Shown one piece after another: positions 41,912-50,567 of a stretch of 53,451 bases of DNA. Below the pieces are notes generated by a model. The model saw only the letters and a list, made by a program, of their open reading frames with translations. It was not told where the DNA came from and did no database searches. The stretch is from Bdellovibrionaceae bacterium UBA2316. Its GTDB lineage: Bacteria; Bdellovibrionota; Bdellovibrionia; Bdellovibrionales; Bdellovibrionaceae. Every line of letters starts with the position of its first letter. Within the stretch, counting starts at the first letter, position 1. The stretch is taken from NCBI GenBank assembly GCA_002345205.1, contig DDVI01000104.1, positions 39,790 to 93,240 of the forward strand, in the 5' to 3' direction. A program made the translations under genes and the position numbers.

Positions 41912-42290
41912 TTACGGCGCTCGTTTGTTTTTTGAATTGAGTTTGTTTAAATCGTCCTCGACTTTTTGGACTTCATCCTCGAGGGCAGACAATTCCGGAG
42001 CAATCAGCGCAGTAACTAAAAATGCCATGTAAGACCAAACAAACCATCATAGCTATAAAAGTTAGCTTTCCCCCAAATGTTTGTGGTGCATAGGTATTAT
42101 AACCAATAGTCGTCGTCAAGCTTGTGCTCCATAGAACACAATCGATTATTTCTAATTTCATCGCCGCAGAGTCAGATTCAAAATAATAAAGCAGAAGACT
42201 TCCCAAAAGAATTATTAAATTTCCGACAAACGTTAAAAGCCAAAACAGTGGTGTTTTGAATAGCTTTTTTATCCGAACTTTATAATGCAC
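41912..42290 (-). pseudogene. Frameshifted two-TM potassium-channel-like gene
   Basis: The frame from 42290 encodes a membrane segment, the pore loop STSLTTTIGYNTYAP (a TIGY-type filter) and a second membrane segment, then ends in an unlikely Cys-rich tail at 41973. A one-base shift near 42030 gives WSYMAFLVTALIAPELSALEDEVQKVEDDL, the usual second-helix end and coiled-coil tail of such channels, ending at 41912. So the gene is broken by a single frameshift, or the assembly has an error. An intact form would be an inner-membrane K+ channel of about 125 residues. Confidence 0.7.
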
Positions 42291-42335
42291 AGGGTGGCCT
42301 CCGAAAGCGGTCTATTCATCTAGCATATTTCAATT

Positions 42336-42349
42336 GCAAACTTGGGCCA
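42336..42349 (-). promoter_or_regulatory. Sigma-54-like element with a spacer one base short
   Basis: On the minus strand TGGCCCAAGTTTGC has both TGGC and TTTGC halves, but the spacing is one base less than needed. It lies 46 bp before the broken channel gene. It may be a decayed sigma-54 promoter or chance. Confidence 0.3.
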
Positions 42350-42580
42350 ACGAAAAAGCTATGTGGGTCGGACTAGAGTGGCTTAGCCTAAGTAGTCTTG
42401 CTTGTTAAAACGCGACGGGGGATGCTGCCTTAGCGAGCTTTGTATAAATGCCAATGATTTTTTCCAGATACTGATTGCCAAAGCTTTAAAGTAAATTGTA
42501 GTCTATTAACGGGTCCCTGGGATAATCAAATACCCTTGGAGTTTTAAACGGTAGGGTCGCCGTTTTGTGAGGGTACCCTA

Positions 42581-43849
42581 TTGTCTGAACAACAAATTAT
42601 TTCATATGGTGCTAGTTTATTTTTTGCTCTGGCCGTAATTCATACATTTTTAGTTAAATATTTTCAGGAATTGGCCCATAAATTTCCGGACGGGTCGCCC
42701 GGTGAAAATCTGTTTCATTTACTAGGCGAAGTCGAAGTCGTCTTTGGCATTTGGGCGGGCCTGTTTATTGTATTTTTTATGGCCGTTTCCGGTTTTGAAA
42801 AACCGATTGAATATTTGCAAGCCAGAAATTTTACGGAACCCATGTTTGTGTTTGCTATCATGACTATCTGTGCGACGCGCCCAATTCTGATGCTCAGTGA
42901 AAAACTGATCCGATTAAAAGGTAAACTACTGCCGCTGCATCAAACGATTGGATTCTATTTTGCGACGTTGACGGCGGGACCATTGTTAGGAAGTTTTATT
43001 ACGGAACCTGCGGCGATGACGGTGACGGCATTAATTTTATTAAAATCGTTTTATCAGAAAAAAATTTCGACCGAGTTAAAGTATGCGACACTGGGACTGT
43101 TGTTTGTTAACGTATCCATCGGGGGAACGCTGACGCCATTTGCAGCGCCACCAGTCCTGATGGTTGCGCCGAAATGGAATTGGGATTTTGTGTTTATGTT
43201 TACTCATTTCGGCTGGAAGGCGATCTGTGCCGTGTTCTTGTCGACGTCAATTGTGACGTATCGGTTCAGAAGAGAACTGATTGAAATTCAGACTGACGAG
43301 GCTAGCAAGCAGGTTAATGTACCGATATGGGTTATAGCTGTGCATTTATTATTTTTGGTTGCTACGGTATTGTCATCGCACTATCTCGTATTATTCATGG
43401 GACTTTTCCTATTCTTTCTGGGAGTCGCAATGGTCACCAAGGAATATCAAGACGAAATCAAAATTAAAGAAGCTTTGTTAGTAGGATTTTTCTTGGGCGG
43501 CCTCGTTGTGCTGGGCGGGTATCAAAGCTGGTGGTTAGAACCTATCCTTTCCCGGCTGACGGCATTGCCGCTGTATCTGGGGGCAATGGGACTAACGGCG
43601 TTTACCGACAATGCGGCGATTACCTATCTGGGTAGCCAGGTCCAAGGGCTGACGGAGTTTTCAAAGTACGCGTTGGTTGCAGGCAGTGTGGTGGGCGGCG
43701 GTCTGACCGTGATTGCCAATGCGCCTAATCCGGCTGGGTACAGCACATTGAATGGATCGTTTGGCAAAGATGGAATTAGTCCGCTATTGCTTTTCAAAAG
43801 CGCGCTCGTGCCAACTTTGATTGCCGCTATCTGTTTCTGGTTTTTGTAA
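42581..43849 (+). CDS. Putative Na+/H+ antiporter (PF07399 family)
   Basis: The 422-residue protein has about eleven membrane segments and matches the PF07399 family: HLLGEVEVVFGIWAG, ICATRPILML, FVNVSIGGTLTPFAAPPVLM, GAMGLTAFTDNAAITYLGSQV, and ANAPNPAGYS. Family members are annotated as sodium/proton antiporters related to NhaD/ArsB-type carriers; the ion is not proven. It starts with TTG after GAGGGTACCC. It stands alone. Confidence 0.88.
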   Translation: MSEQQIISYGASLFFALAVIHTFLVKYFQELAHKFPDGSPGENLFHLLGEVEVVFGIWAGLFIVFFMAVSGFEKPIEYLQARNFTEPMFVFAIMTICATRPILMLSEKLIRLKGKLLPLHQTIGFYFATLTAGPLLGSFITEPAAMTVTALILLKSFYQKKISTELKYATLGLLFVNVSIGGTLTPFAAPPVLMVAPKWNWDFVFMFTHFGWKAICAVFLSTSIVTYRFRRELIEIQTDEASKQVNVPIWVIAVHLLFLVATVLSSHYLVLFMGLFLFFLGVAMVTKEYQDEIKIKEALLVGFFLGGLVVLGGYQSWWLEPILSRLTALPLYLGAMGLTAFTDNAAITYLGSQVQGLTEFSKYALVAGSVVGGGLTVIANAPNPAGYSTLNGSFGKDGISPLLLFKSALVPTLIAAICFWFL

Positions 43850-43896
43850 AAAATAAAATTAGATCTGTCGGGATTGCCTAGTCCTTAACCGCTAAC

Positions 43897-45423
43897 TTAG
43901 AAAGCCATACTTTTTAACGTTCGAATAAACTCTTGAACATAGGAAATTTCGGTTTCTCGGTTTATTAAAAAAGGATTCATGAGTGTCATGCGAACGAGAT
44001 GGCACTTTTTTGTGTCCAGCTGAAACCCCTTTTTTATAAGATAGGCTTCTAACCAACTATTTTTTTTCAGGGGCAAAGACGTTTTTGAAATATAGAAGGG
44101 CAGTGATTGTTTTGGGAAATCAGCAAAGAGTTGGTCCACTTTTGAATTCGCTTCAGATAGTCGTTTGGTTGAACCCTTTACCGTCCAGCATAGAATATTT
44201 AAATCCGAACCTTCAGTGAAAATTAGATTCTTAAAATTTTTACTTAACTGTTTTTGAAATTTAGACTTAGTTTCTAAATGACGATTAAGGACTCGGCCAA
44301 GTCCATCAGAATTAAAACCAATAGATTTTGATGTTAACCAGGTGGCCGCGGCGCCCGTTGCGGGTCTTGAACCTTCGACAGATTGAACACCCGCCTCTTG
44401 AGCCGATTTAAATTGGATGTACGGAGCTTCCACATCAGAATAGAAATAATCTTTAGATTTACGACAAAGAAAAGCGCCGCAACCATAGGGAACATAGCCC
44501 AGTTTATGCGGATCTAAAGTTAAACTTTCAATATATTTCAGGGCATCGGTCTGCTTGGCTAAGTATGAATGAGTAGCGTGCTGTGCACACGCAAAAAAGC
44601 CACCGTAGGCGGCGTCCACGTGATGCCAGATTTTCATATTAGAATGCAGTTCAAGAATATGATTTACGTCTTGAATGTCATCCACTGTGCCTCGTTCGGT
44701 CGATCCGAATAGGGTTACGACACCTAATATAGGATAATCGGCCGCTGTCAGAATTTTTTTAAACGATTTTGTACACAGACGACCATATTTATCTAGGGGT
44801 ACTTCTACCAAGGCCGAATCGTCATAGCCAAGAATTTTGAGATTCTTTTTCCAAGAGTAGTGAGCTGCAGCTGAAGTCAGGAGTTTAGCTTTTGTTCTGT
44901 GTTCAAATGGAATTCGGTGTCGCATTCTTAATAGCGCTTCTAAGTTTGCGACGGTACCGCCTGAAGTCAGGTGGCCAATCGTTTTTCGCCATTTAAACAT
45001 TTTCCCTAACGAGTCGATGGCTTCACGTTCGATATTAAGACCGACAAGAGACGATTCTTTTGAAATATTGTTGGGGTTGTGCAGAAGCGCCACAAAATGT
45101 CCCAGTAAACCCGGTAGAGTCAGTTCAGAAAACATGTGACCTAAATAGCGAGGCGAAAATTGCGGAATTTCATTCTGAAAATTTAAAGACAGAGTTTCCA
45201 TAAGAAGCTGAATGGATTTTTGATTTTTTAAAAATTGCGGATGCAGCTGATCATCATGGGAGATGGCTTTTCCATCTAAAGGAAAAAGCGATTTTCGCCA
45301 GTTGCAGTAGTGACTAACTATTTCTAAAAAAGCAGATTGTAAGAATTGAGTATTCTCGGCTTGTGGACCTAAAAAATACGATTTTAAAGATATATCTTTG
45401 GGCGGACACTGTTTTCGTTTCAT
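43897..45423 (-). CDS. PLP-dependent group II decarboxylase
   Basis: The 508-residue protein has the group II decarboxylase layout: HLTSGGTVANLEALL (PLP phosphate site), HHVDAAYGGFF with the Asp that pairs the ring nitrogen, and LDPHKLGYVPYGCGAF with the Schiff-base Lys at about 307. Relatives decarboxylate glutamate, aspartate, tyrosine or other amino acids; the substrate is not clear. It is cytoplasmic. A perfect palindrome 30 bp upstream suggests direct repression or activation. Confidence 0.88.
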   Translation of the reverse strand: MKRKQCPPKDISLKSYFLGPQAENTQFLQSAFLEIVSHYCNWRKSLFPLDGKAISHDDQLHPQFLKNQKSIQLLMETLSLNFQNEIPQFSPRYLGHMFSELTLPGLLGHFVALLHNPNNISKESSLVGLNIEREAIDSLGKMFKWRKTIGHLTSGGTVANLEALLRMRHRIPFEHRTKAKLLTSAAAHYSWKKNLKILGYDDSALVEVPLDKYGRLCTKSFKKILTAADYPILGVVTLFGSTERGTVDDIQDVNHILELHSNMKIWHHVDAAYGGFFACAQHATHSYLAKQTDALKYIESLTLDPHKLGYVPYGCGAFLCRKSKDYFYSDVEAPYIQFKSAQEAGVQSVEGSRPATGAAATWLTSKSIGFNSDGLGRVLNRHLETKSKFQKQLSKNFKNLIFTEGSDLNILCWTVKGSTKRLSEANSKVDQLFADFPKQSLPFYISKTSLPLKKNSWLEAYLIKKGFQLDTKKCHLVRMTLMNPFLINRETEISYVQEFIRTLKSMAF

Positions 45424-45453
45424 GCTCTAATATGTCGCATAGTCCAGAACAAC

Positions 45454-45477
45454 AAAATATGATCTGGGTCATATTTT
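45454..45477. promoter_or_regulatory. Perfect palindrome upstream of the decarboxylase gene
   Basis: AAAATATGA and TCATATTTT flank a 6-nt spacer. The inner TGATCTGGGTCA resembles FNR/CRP-family sites with one change. It lies about 30 bp before the start at 45423. Confidence 0.55.
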
Positions 45478-45507
45478 CGAAACAAATCGCCTTTTGCCGA
45501 GTTTAGT

Positions 45508-45936
45508 TTACCGTCGTAAAAAGGCGTTGGGGTTAAATGTCAGGGGGGCAAAGGCAAACAATGTCGTAATGCGTTTGCAGTAAATGATGACTTGATCGTA
45601 TTTAATTAGATCCTGCTCTGATATATTTATCTTAAACATTTGAGCACCAGAGTATTGCTTTAGCGGCGTTAAGATCGTCATTCCGATGTGAGCATTTTTT
45701 GAATTTCTTAACATTAGAAATAGGTCGGGGCCTTCGCTTACGTAAAAATTTTTATCAAGCTGGACGTAGAGTCCTTGGTTTACTTTCATAAGGGTGGCGT
45801 AGCCTTGAGCTTTGTGCATGGAATCCGCACCTTTAAACGCACCCATCGCAATAACGGAATTATTCAGAATTTGCGCCCCGGCTGTAAATCCCACTATAAG
45901 TGAAACTATAAATACTTTAAAAAAATGCAGTGTCAT
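45508..45936 (-). CDS. Secreted DM13-domain protein
   Basis: The 142-residue product has a signal peptide (VSLIVGFTAGAQ) and a DM13 domain: GAFKGADSMHKAQGYATLMK, LYVQLDKNFYVSEGPDLFLML and YDQVIIYCKRITTLFAFAPL with the conserved Cys. DM13 domains are thought to take part in redox or electron transfer in the periplasm. It is divergent from the LysR-type gene, whose site lies between them. Confidence 0.82.
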   Translation of the reverse strand: MTLHFFKVFIVSLIVGFTAGAQILNNSVIAMGAFKGADSMHKAQGYATLMKVNQGLYVQLDKNFYVSEGPDLFLMLRNSKNAHIGMTILTPLKQYSGAQMFKINISEQDLIKYDQVIIYCKRITTLFAFAPLTFNPNAFLRR

Positions 45937-46030
45937 ACAGACTCCTTTGTAGTTTTATTTCAAATGAACTAAATCCCCTTTATATGAATACGCGTTTTTT
46001 GTAGTCGATGTAAGATTACAAATTGTTTTA

Positions 46031-46053
46031 CTATATCTAAAAAACTGATATAG
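46031..46053. promoter_or_regulatory. LysR-type operator between the DM13 and LysR genes
   Basis: CTATATC and GATATAG flank 9 bases, a perfect 7-bp dyad that contains the T-N11-A pattern of LysR sites. It ends 4 bp before the LysR ATG and is about 95 bp upstream of the DM13 gene, so it could repress the former and activate the latter. Confidence 0.6.
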
Positions 46054-46057
46054 ACTT

Positions 46058-46951
46058 ATGGATATGATCAAAATATCAGATCACCTTGAAAAGCTACCGA
46101 TTTTCCTTGAAGTGGTTCGATCGGGATCCATTCGAAGTGCGTCCAAAAATCTGAATATGAGCCAACCATCAGTTTCCAGGACCATTCAGATTCTAGAAGA
46201 GTCCGTGGATCAGCGGTTATTGGTGCGTGGTCAAACTGGTGTTCAATTGACAGAGTTTGGTCAGCGTCTGCTGGACTTGTCGCAGAAAATTCACGCTGAG
46301 GTCGATCAATTTCAAAAAATGGGAACGGTTCAAGCACAAGACGTGCAAAAAATCAAATTTGGCACGTATGAAAGTATTGCGGTCTATTTTTTCCCGAAAT
46401 TTCTGCGACATATATTAGATAGTAAAATACCAATCGATATTGATCTTCTTACCGCTAGCAGTGATCAGTTAGTGGATTACTTAAAAAGAAATATCGTAGA
46501 TGCGATCTTAAGTGTAAATCCGCCTCAATACGCTAGCCTAATTTCAAAAAAATTATTTGATGATCATTACGGATACTATCACGCGCCAGGATTGAAGCTG
46601 ACGGTAAAAACGCCAATCATCTTTTTCCCGGACGCAAAAGACTACCAAGGTAAAAAAGTTTTATCGTATATAAAAGAATCGACCTTAAAAGATAATCCCC
46701 ATTTTGTATGCGAAAGCTTTGAGCCAATACGCGCGCTTGCGATAGAAAAAATAGGTTTAGGCGTACTACCAGCTAGAGTAGCCTCAAGCTTTGTAAAAAC
46801 CGGCGAGCTAGTAGAATGGAAGCCAGATAACATTCGTCCCAAAAAATTCGGAAAACACGCTGTATTTTTCTCATTTTTAAAACGCCGCAACGGCGACCGC
46901 AATCTGCTTAATCTTTTGCGATCTATTGAGAACTTTCAAGATCGGGTTTAG
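46058..46951 (+). CDS. LysR-family transcriptional regulator
   Basis: The 297-residue protein has the N-terminal winged helix (FLEVVRSGSIRSASKNLNMSQPSVSRTIQILE) and a LysR substrate-binding domain after residue 90 (KIKFGTYESIAVYFFPKFL, then KIGLGVLPARVASSF). It is cytoplasmic. The effector is unknown. Its divergent neighbour encodes the DM13 protein, the most likely target. Confidence 0.9.
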   Translation: MDMIKISDHLEKLPIFLEVVRSGSIRSASKNLNMSQPSVSRTIQILEESVDQRLLVRGQTGVQLTEFGQRLLDLSQKIHAEVDQFQKMGTVQAQDVQKIKFGTYESIAVYFFPKFLRHILDSKIPIDIDLLTASSDQLVDYLKRNIVDAILSVNPPQYASLISKKLFDDHYGYYHAPGLKLTVKTPIIFFPDAKDYQGKKVLSYIKESTLKDNPHFVCESFEPIRALAIEKIGLGVLPARVASSFVKTGELVEWKPDNIRPKKFGKHAVFFSFLKRRNGDRNLLNLLRSIENFQDRV

Positions 46952-47033
46952 GAAAGTTTATAGTTAACGCCCCTTGAAGAATTAGCTAGACCGAAAAACT
47001 TAGGTTTAGTAGTTTTAATGAGAGGTTGTAAAC

Positions 47034-47678
47034 TTGACTACAAGAATCTATTTTTCCATATTTCTACTTTTTATTGTTTCGGTCGGTTTCACAGAGCCAG
47101 AATTGAAATCTGGCGATATCATATTTCAAACCTCAACTTCCACACAGTCCTACGCCATAATGTGGGCGAGTAAAAGCGTTTATAGTCATGTTGGTATCGT
47201 AGAGGTTGATGGAAAAAATATATTTGTAATTGAAGCCATTTCAAAGGTTAGCAGAACGCCTCTAGAAAAGTGGATTGAACGAGGTAAGCTAGGTCGTTAC
47301 TCGGTTTTTCGGTTAAAGGATAGGGATGCAAAAAATGGACACGACGTAGTGGCTCATTCTAAATCCTATATCGGTCGTGGATACGATATATTTTTCAGTT
47401 CAAAAAATGATGACATCTATTGCAGCGAGCTTGTCGCTCTAGCCTATGAAAATTCAGGTTTAAAAATAGGGAAGCGACAGAAAGTGAAGGAACTCGATAC
47501 AGATAATTTGGTAGTACGAGAGTTAGTTAAAAAACGTTGGCGTCGCCATCCTGTTTGTAAGGGTAAATCAAAAAAATTTGAAGACTGCTGGAACTTAATA
47601 CTCGAAGATGAACTAGTTACCCCCGAGAGTATCGCTCAAGATGAAAAACTCGTTAAGGTGTGGTCGAACTATCCGTAA
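47034..47678 (+). CDS. YiiX/YebB-like permuted papain-fold hydrolase
   Basis: The 214-residue protein has a signal peptide and the permuted NlpC/P60-type pattern: LKSGDIIFQ, YSHVGIVEV with the His, and DIYCSELVALAY with the Cys. YiiX-like enzymes cleave amide or ester bonds, in peptidoglycan or lipid-linked substrates. The C-terminal 50 residues are a basic extension with two Cys. It starts with TTG after GAGAGG. Substrate unknown. Confidence 0.8.
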   Translation: MTTRIYFSIFLLFIVSVGFTEPELKSGDIIFQTSTSTQSYAIMWASKSVYSHVGIVEVDGKNIFVIEAISKVSRTPLEKWIERGKLGRYSVFRLKDRDAKNGHDVVAHSKSYIGRGYDIFFSSKNDDIYCSELVALAYENSGLKIGKRQKVKELDTDNLVVRELVKKRWRRHPVCKGKSKKFEDCWNLILEDELVTPESIAQDEKLVKVWSNYP

Positions 47679-47800
47679 TTTATAAATTCTGACCAACAAT
47701 GAGGCGTCAAGTGTAATCAACTCGCGCGTTTTTTTTGGTTTGCTCCAATATAGACTACCGTGTGATAGGCTGGATAGAGGATGTTAAAGATACTTTATAA

Positions 47801-47873
47801 TCTCAAATTGATTGTCTACTTCTGGCTCACAAAAATTGACTAAACTTAGTTAATTTAACTCCGATTCGTTGTG
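47801..47873 (+). promoter_or_regulatory. Copy A of a shared promoter element
   Basis: This copy has TCTCAAATTGA (47801) and a 42-bp block (47832-47873) that matches the block at 50472-50513 at 37 of 42 positions. Its centre is AACTTAGTTA followed by TTTAACTCCGATTC and contains the palindrome AGTTA-N3-TAACT. It precedes the barrel-protein ATG at 47903 by 30 bp. Confidence 0.6.
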
Positions 47874-47902
47874 CACTGGCAAATTCGCACAATGGAGTTT
47901 TA

Positions 47903-48928
47903 ATGTCGATTTTAAACAGATGGGGAATGTGTGCAGGGTTATATTGTTTGTTTCACTTATCAACAGGGTTGTCGCAAGTAGCCCCAGAAGCTCAAACAGC
48001 ACCGCCGGCTGAAGAGGTAAAGCTCTTCCCCGCTATACAAGATGAATTTGATTCGATGCTAAGCTTCGGCTATAGGCCCAAAAAGGGAAACAGTACACTG
48101 AGTTTGCGTTATTTCAATATGACTCAAACTTCGATACTTAGAGTTTTTTCTGGAACGACGTTAAATATTACCAAACTAGCAGATGTTACCTCCCAGTCAT
48201 CCAAACTGGAGCTTTCTTATAATTATGGGTTGTCGGAAAAAGTTAACATAGGCATTACGACCGTAAATAGTTTAAGTAGTAAGTCTGAGTTCAAATACAC
48301 GACGACCGCAAAGGCTAGTGGAAACGTCGACTATACAACTAATAGGAGTGGCGCAGAAGAGCCAATTTTATCCGTCGATTATGTTTTTATCAAAGAACAT
48401 GATTTGTTGGTGGTGGGTGAGTTAAAATATTCACCAAAAACTGGAGACGCAACATCAAGCAATAGCTTAAGAGGCGGCTCATCGAGTGCGGTCGGTTTAA
48501 ATGTATTCAAAGCAGTTGGTGTCTTTGAATACAGCGGCGGTATGGAAATAGAGAGTTTGTCTGAGGCATCTAGTAAAAGCGATACATCGACGACCGAGTC
48601 AACAGGTGGTAGCAAATTCATAGTTGGTTTGGGAGTAAATATGTATATAACACCAAATGCATCTCTGTTCGCTCAGGGCACTTACGTGCAAGTAGCAACG
48701 TCAACTGATAAAATCAGCACCCAAACAAATAAAGTCGAAACCGATGCCTACGGAACGGGAACGATATTAGTAGGTTATCAATATGCATTGTCGAAAAATT
48801 TGCTATTCCAGGCAGCAGTGTCCGGTTTATCAGCGGACTCAATATCCGCCAAACAAGGTACCTCGAAGGTAATTCAGGATGAAACGAGCGCGAGAGGTGT
48901 AGGAGTTGGGTTGAAGTTTGGGTTTTAG
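47903..48928 (+). CDS. Outer-membrane beta-barrel-like protein
   Basis: The 341-residue protein has a signal peptide, then a Pro/Ala-rich linker and a repetitive Ser/Thr-rich strand pattern with a GYRPKKGNSTLSLRYF opening. It ends GVGVGLKFGF with a C-terminal Phe, as outer-membrane barrels do. No specific family. It follows copy A of the shared promoter element. It may be a surface-exposed or transport protein. Confidence 0.65.
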   Translation: MSILNRWGMCAGLYCLFHLSTGLSQVAPEAQTAPPAEEVKLFPAIQDEFDSMLSFGYRPKKGNSTLSLRYFNMTQTSILRVFSGTTLNITKLADVTSQSSKLELSYNYGLSEKVNIGITTVNSLSSKSEFKYTTTAKASGNVDYTTNRSGAEEPILSVDYVFIKEHDLLVVGELKYSPKTGDATSSNSLRGGSSSAVGLNVFKAVGVFEYSGGMEIESLSEASSKSDTSTTESTGGSKFIVGLGVNMYITPNASLFAQGTYVQVATSTDKISTQTNKVETDAYGTGTILVGYQYALSKNLLFQAAVSGLSADSISAKQGTSKVIQDETSARGVGVGLKFGF

Positions 48929-48955
48929 ATTTGAATTATTTGATGGTTGTTGTCT

Positions 48956-49684
48956 TCACTTTGGAAAAAAAAGCTCCTCCAGTTTCCTAAACCGATCTGT
49001 CTTCAATCCAGTCAGCACCAATTCATGCCCAGACGTCGGGTGCGCCAATCGCAGCTCGGCCGCAAATAAACAAAGCCCATTTATCCCCAGTTGATCGCGA
49101 AAGAATCGATTGTGGTGGGAATCCCCGTGCTCGCGATCGCCTACCAACGGATGCGCACACATATCAAAATGCCGACGAATTTGATGCCATCGTCCTGTGT
49201 GCGGGGAAACCTCGAGCCAGGCATAGCGACTGGTTGGGTGTGGGCTATTAACTTGGTAAGGCAATTCAATTTGCGACAATGTACGATACTGTGTGATTGA
49301 TTCTGCGATTTCTCTGGTTGAAGCTATCGGCAAAGGTTTTTCAATCACGCCATTTGGTTCAGGCATCCAGCCACGTATGGCGGCGTAATACGTTTTTTTC
49401 ACCTGACGAGTTTTAAATTGATGATTGATATGTGCCGTGGCCTCTTTAGTAAGACCAAAAATCATCACGCCTTCGGTGGCGGCATCCAAACGGTGCGCCG
49501 GGAAGGCCCGCAGGTCATGTTCTTGAAGCAACCACTTTGTCACGGTCGGTAGCATCGGAGTGCGACCCTTAAATTTATAATCAGGAGGATATACAAACCA
49601 GCCCGCGGGTTTTTGCAAAACTAAAATGTCCTCATCTTGGAAGAGGATGACTGGGAATTCTATCGGCGGTTCTGCTTCAGGCAT
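48956..49684 (-). CDS. truC: RluA-family pseudouridine synthase, TruC-like
   Basis: The 242-residue protein has LVLQKPAGWFVYPP, the catalytic AHRLDAATEGVMIFG with Asp, and GRWHQIRRHFDMCAHPLVGDREHGD, followed by HNRFFRD, a feature of TruC, which modifies U65 of tRNA. There is no N-terminal S4 domain, which also fits TruC. It converges with the barrel-protein gene. Confidence 0.8.
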   Translation of the reverse strand: MPEAEPPIEFPVILFQDEDILVLQKPAGWFVYPPDYKFKGRTPMLPTVTKWLLQEHDLRAFPAHRLDAATEGVMIFGLTKEATAHINHQFKTRQVKKTYYAAIRGWMPEPNGVIEKPLPIASTREIAESITQYRTLSQIELPYQVNSPHPTSRYAWLEVSPHTGRWHQIRRHFDMCAHPLVGDREHGDSHHNRFFRDQLGINGLCLFAAELRLAHPTSGHELVLTGLKTDRFRKLEELFFPK

Positions 49685-49802
49685 CTAAAGGGTTTATCAA
49701 AATAGTATTCTAGTTGTCCAGAAAGCGAATTTGAGGTTTTTTGTTTTTGGTTAAAGAAAGGTGTAATGTTCACGAATTGTTAAATCAAGCAGGAGGTAAT
49801 CA

Positions 49803-50299
49803 GTGTCGGAAGAAGGAAAATTGGATGTCCAACGCCGACAACGGGCAATTTTGCGGGGCCGCTTGATTTCATTGAGTTTTTTGATCGAAGGTCACCTCGA
49901 ATTATTGAAAAAGTAGGCCCTCTTTATCTAAAAGGTCTATCGATTACAGACATTCATAAGCAGACCGGGATACCTCGAAGTTCAATTTATGCGTCCTTGC
50001 GAGCGAACCGTAATGTCCTTCGACCACCGATCCCAGTTCCTTTTGACAGATGGCGTAAGGGTCATGGCAAAACAAAAAACAAACCTTCTTATGGATGGTG
50101 CTTTTCCGAAGGCGAGTTAATAAAAGACCCGCAAGAATTTCCTATTGTTCAATTGATTGAAAGTTTATGGCAACAGGGTATGGCCGTCGGAGAAATCGTT
50201 CGGTACTTGAATGAAAAAGGGTATCGGTCACGTTTGAATCGAGATTGGGGATATGGGGTCGTGAAGGGGATTTTAAAACGATCTTTAGCCCTACCATGA
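49803..50299 (+). pseudogene. Frame-disrupted recombinase-domain gene
   Basis: A GTG at 49803 has a perfect AGGAGGT site, but its frame stops at 49917. The frame one base back stays open through the same region and gives FIEFFDRRSPRIIEKV, then LYLKGLSITDIHKQTGIPRS (a resolvase-type helix-turn-helix) and a PF07508-like recombinase part (GWCFSEGELIKDPQEFP...IVRYLNEKGYRSR) to 50299. That frame has no start before a TTG at 49997. Either a frameshift near 49855 (GGGG run) broke it, or a -1 slip at GAAAAAGTAG (49907-49916) is used. No catalytic serine domain is present. Confidence 0.6.
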
Positions 50300-50419
50300 A
50301 AACCAGTTGAATTGATCAAATAAAAAATTAAAACGCGTATGAATAGATGATCTGTACTCTGCTTTTTCAAATAAATCTCTTTAACATACCTAAAAGGACC
50401 GTTTCAAAATAGATCGAAT

Positions 50420-50513
50420 TCTCAAATTGAATGTTTCAAATAGAGGAATTCAAGTCAAAATTGTAAAATATAAAATTGATTCAACTTAGTTAGTTTAACT
50501 CCGATTCAATGTG
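50420..50513 (+). promoter_or_regulatory. Copy B of a shared promoter element
   Basis: TCTCAAATTGA starts at 50420 and the 42-bp block lies at 50472-50513, upstream of the helicase ATG at 50568. The distance from the first part to the AACTTAG core is 63 bp here and 42 bp in copy A, a difference of two helical turns. Confidence 0.6.
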
Positions 50514-50567
50514 GAGTGACAAAAACATTCTCGGTGGTGTGAACATCCTAAGGAGAAAAGTAGTTTT

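Noticed and set aside
42570..42579. AGGGTACCCT palindrome before the antiporter gene
   Set aside because: It is a short ten-base palindrome that overlaps the ribosome site; too short to call an operator.
47728..47760. T-tract as an intrinsic terminator after the YiiX-like gene
   Set aside because: Eight T residues follow GCGCG, but no stable stem with complementary arms directly precedes them.
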